From Treponemataceae bacterium (GTDB taxonomy: Bacteria > Spirochaetota > Spirochaetia > Treponematales > Treponemataceae), in NCBI GenBank assembly GCA_024697985.1, contig JAILRX010000015.1, positions 1 through 19,166 on the forward strand: DNA of 19,166 bases. Reading direction: 5' to 3'. The notes under the pieces were generated by a model, which was not told the DNA's origin, ran no database searches, and saw only the letters and a program-made list of their open reading frames with translations. A program made the position numbers and the translations under genes. The stretch's first letter is position 1; the number at the start of each line of letters is the position of its first letter. Below are positions 17,601 through 19,166 of this stretch, piece by piece.

Positions 17601-19133
17601 CAAATCGATTGGATGTTCGGCAAGAAGGGCTTTTTTACTGAAGGTTCTTACGTCCATTCCAAGAGATCGTGCGAAGTTATCAAGGAAGCTTCCACAACCT
17701 GATGAGCAGGCTTCGTTAAGCTGGATTGAAGTGATAGCGCCGTCTTTCATCCTAAGACATTTCATGTCCTGTCCACCGATGTCGAGCAAAAACTCAACGC
17801 CTGGAACGAAGAAATCAGCGGCCCTGTAGTGAGCGATTGTTTCAACCTCGCCCGAATCTACGCCCAAGGCAGCCTGAAAAAGGGCTTCACCGTAACCTGT
17901 CGAAACAGATCGGGCAATATAAACATTTTTAGGAAGCTGCTTGTAAAGATCCTTCAAAACTTTTACTGCAAGCTCAACCGGATTTCCGGCATTTACGTCG
18001 TAGAATCTCCAGAGGATTCGGCCTTCCTGGTCAACGAGAACCGCCTTGGTCGTAGTCGAACCTGAGTCCAAACCTAAGAAAACAGGACCTGTTGCTTCTT
18101 CGAGAGGAGCACTTGCGGCCTTTTCTGCTGCGTGCCTGTCCTGGAATTCTTTTAAGTCTGCCTCATCCTTAAAAAGCGGCTCGAGGCGCTGAACTTCCTG
18201 CATCTCTGCGTCGACAAGCGTCGTAAGAGCTTCTCGAAGTTCACTTACCTTCATGAACGAAGGCTTATCTTTTTCTGAAAGACAGTTGTAGCTTGTCTCC
18301 GCAGAGTAAGCGGCACCTGCGGCTACAAAAAGCTGAGAATCTTCCGGAACGATGATGGCATCTCCGGTAAGTTTCAATGTCTGAATGAATCGCTCGCGAA
18401 GCTGGTCCAAAAAGTGGAGCGGTCCTCCGAGGAAGGCAACGTTTCCGCGGATTGGTTTACCGCAGGCAAGCCCCGAAATCGTCTGGCTTACGACGGCCTG
18501 GAAGATAGAAGCCGCAATGTCTTCACGTCGGGCACCTTCGTTGATGAGCGGCTGAATATCCGTTTTGGCAAATACGCCGCAGCGTGCCGCGATCGGATAA
18601 ATCGTGGTGGCGCCTTTGGCAAGCTCGTTCAAACCCGGTGCATCAGTTTCGAGAAGAGCGGCCATCTGGTCGATGAAGGCTCCGGTACCACCGGCACAGG
18701 TTCCGTTCATTCGCTGCTCTACGCCACCTGTAAAATAGGTGATTTTTGCATCTTCACCACCGAGCTCGATTACAACATCAGTCTGTGGAATTATTTTCTG
18801 AACTGCAGTTGTTGAAGCAACAACTTCCTGAATAAAAGGAACGGAAAGCCAGTGAGAAACGGCAAGTCCACCTGAACCGGTAACTTTTACGCTTACTGCC
18901 TGCTCTTCCTTATCCTTACATTTTTCCTGAATTGCATCCAGGGCGCGGCCAACGACTGCTATAATTGTGCTGCGAATATCTGCACGATGTCGTTCATATT
19001 CGCTATAAATTGGCTTGTCATTTTCATCAAGAGCCACAACTTTTACAGTTGTAGAACCTACATCAATTCCCATGCGAACAGGAACTTTTGCATTCTCAAA
19101 ACTCATTTCTGAAATTTTTGTTTCATTTCCCAT
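14676..19133 (-). CDS. Large 2-hydroxyacyl-CoA dehydratase activase-like protein (fused BadF-type modules)
   Basis: A cytoplasmic protein of 1485 residues. Two ATPase modules of the BadF/BadG/HgdC activase family come first: residues about 20-285 with DVGSTT (24-29), ELGGEDAK and GTCAGGTG (C146), and about 352-610 with LDSGSTTTK (D356), DIGGQDMK and [10 protein letters not shown] (C476, C480). C146 and C476 match the cysteines that bind the shared 4Fe-4S cluster of activases. Then come a Cys cluster (C652, C655, C659, C681), a DUF2229-like region with [10 protein letters not shown] (C790), and a dehydratase-related part with SFGCG (C1005), ACYPS (C1130), GGGCRATNY (C1165) and PFACLPNH (C1424). 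Activases use ATP to drive low-potential electron transfer to a dehydratase; the substrate of these giant forms is unknown to me. No separate dehydratase subunits are in the window. ATG at 19133 has AAGGA seven bases upstream. It is the first gene of the array visible here. Confidence 0.88.
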   Translation of the reverse strand: MGNETKISEMSFENAKVPVRMGIDVGSTTVKVVALDENDKPIYSEYERHRADIRSTIIAVVGRALDAIQEKCKDKEEQAVSVKVTGSGGLAVSHWLSVPFIQEVVASTTAVQKIIPQTDVVIELGGEDAKITYFTGGVEQRMNGTCAGGTGAFIDQMAALLETDAPGLNELAKGATTIYPIAARCGVFAKTDIQPLINEGARREDIAASIFQAVVSQTISGLACGKPIRGNVAFLGGPLHFLDQLRERFIQTLKLTGDAIIVPEDSQLFVAAGAAYSAETSYNCLSEKDKPSFMKVSELREALTTLVDAEMQEVQRLEPLFKDEADLKEFQDRHAAEKAASAPLEEATGPVFLGLDSGSTTTKAVLVDQEGRILWRFYDVNAGNPVELAVKVLKDLYKQLPKNVYIARSVSTGYGEALFQAALGVDSGEVETIAHYRAADFFVPGVEFLLDIGGQDMKCLRMKDGAITSIQLNEACSSGCGSFLDNFARSLGMDVRTFSKKALLAEHPIDLGSRCTVFMNSRVKQAQKEGATVADISAGLSYSVIKNALFKVIKLRKASEIGTKVVVQGGTFNNDAVLRAFEKIAGVNVFRPDVAGLMGAYGAALIALSQWQEMVAPMVAENPDGGIPEIHTNMATLEDLEKFHVDLELRRCGKCNNNCLLTINTFSTGDEKRRFITGNRCERGAELEGDVKVVDASNKANTGIEEDDDKRPMPNLFKWKYDRIFSYKPLSAEEATRGDVGIPRVLNIYENYPLWFTFFTKLGFRVRLSPRSTRSVYERGLESIPSESVCYPGKISHGHMESLIKAGVKFIFYPCAPYEQTEDTGAGNHYNCPIVTSYPEVLRNNIDELRQDESITFMNPFLPIYDKKRLAERLYEELFFKFAIPQEEIENAVEAAWEEQAKFRREVQLAGEEAIEEIIMRGGNGIVLAGRPYHLDPEINHGSPELINGLGLAVLTEDSVAHLGAIERPLRIVDQWTYHNRLYRAASFVSQMPNLELIQLTSFGCGLDAVTADQVDEIMSAKGKMYTLIKIDEGSNLGAVRIRVRSLIAAVKERNRTKHEIPVKSAAFPRQVFTKEMKYTHTIIAPQMSPIHFRMLQKAFECSGYRLVILPEVDTKAVDVGLQYVNNDACYPSILVSGQMIAALKSGKYDLDHVSLLITQTGGGCRATNYIGFIRRALKDAGWGHIPVISLSAQGFEDNPGFKITLPLADRAFKTLMLGDLLMRVLYRTRPYEKVPGSANAIYEKWNNTIIRKMKVLTGPCYHRIIRGIIRDFDNLELLPIKKPRVGVVGEILVKFHPTANNDIFGTIEREGAECVVPDLMDFFFYSFSTGIFRHEKLAFPEKTEKNARRLIWALGLYRRYIEKRLKKSKRFDPPSSIYELMKGVDDIVQLGNITGEGWFLTAEMVELINSGVPSIACVQPFACLPNHVTGKGMIKELRRRFPEANISAIDYDPGSSEVNQLNRLKLLLANAPVGRHPDEKKEDK

Positions 19134-19140
19134 ATTAACA

Positions 19141-19145
19141 TCCTT
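19141..19145 (-). promoter_or_regulatory. Ribosome binding site of the activase-like gene
   Basis: AAGGA on the minus strand lies seven bases before the ATG at 19133 and supports that start over the internal ATG codons at residues 10 and 21. Only 33 bases upstream of the gene are in the window, and no promoter can be recognised in them. Confidence 0.6.
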
Positions 19146-19166
19146 AAATCGGAAAGAGAAAGAAAG

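Overview
The window looks like chromosomal DNA of a spirochaete, most likely a Treponema from a gut or rumen setting. I base this on the fused ispD-ispF gene, the very long membrane-anchored coiled-coil protein of a type I know from treponemes (SpiroCoCo family), and two-membrane envelope genes without other phylum markers. This is recognition by eye, with no database search.

Layout. At the left end a single plus-strand gene, ispDF, enters from outside the window and ends at 1284. Everything from 1306 to 19133 is one minus-strand array of nine genes, read from right to left: a 1485-residue two-module 2-hydroxyacyl-CoA dehydratase activase-like protein; an exported protein of unknown function; a 993-residue exported TPR protein; an outer-membrane beta-barrel-like protein; ExbB; ExbD; a TonB-like protein; a HAD-superfamily phosphatase; and the coiled-coil protein of about 1513 residues. 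Gaps between these genes are 2 to 27 bases and no promoter or terminator is visible between them, so they probably form one long operon. The array converges on ispDF with only about 20 bases between the stop codons. No stretch longer than 300 bases lacks a gene. I see no tRNA, rRNA, CRISPR array, insertion sequence, integrase or attachment site.

How the genes may work together. The exported protein, TPR protein, barrel, ExbB, ExbD and TonB-like protein form an ordered set reaching from the cytoplasmic membrane motor (ExbB/ExbD), through a periplasm-spanning arm (TonB-like) and a periplasmic TPR scaffold, to an outer-membrane barrel. No classical TonB-dependent receptor with a plug domain is present. 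This looks like a proton-motive-force-driven envelope module rather than a standard nutrient importer; it is the most interesting part of the window, and its role is inference. The coiled-coil protein at the distal end may also act at the envelope. The activase at the head and the HAD phosphatase look metabolic and may simply share the transcript. Two junctions (exbB-exbD and TPR-barrel) carry a strong Shine-Dalgarno sequence inside the last Gly-Gly codons of the upstream gene, which suggests translational coupling.
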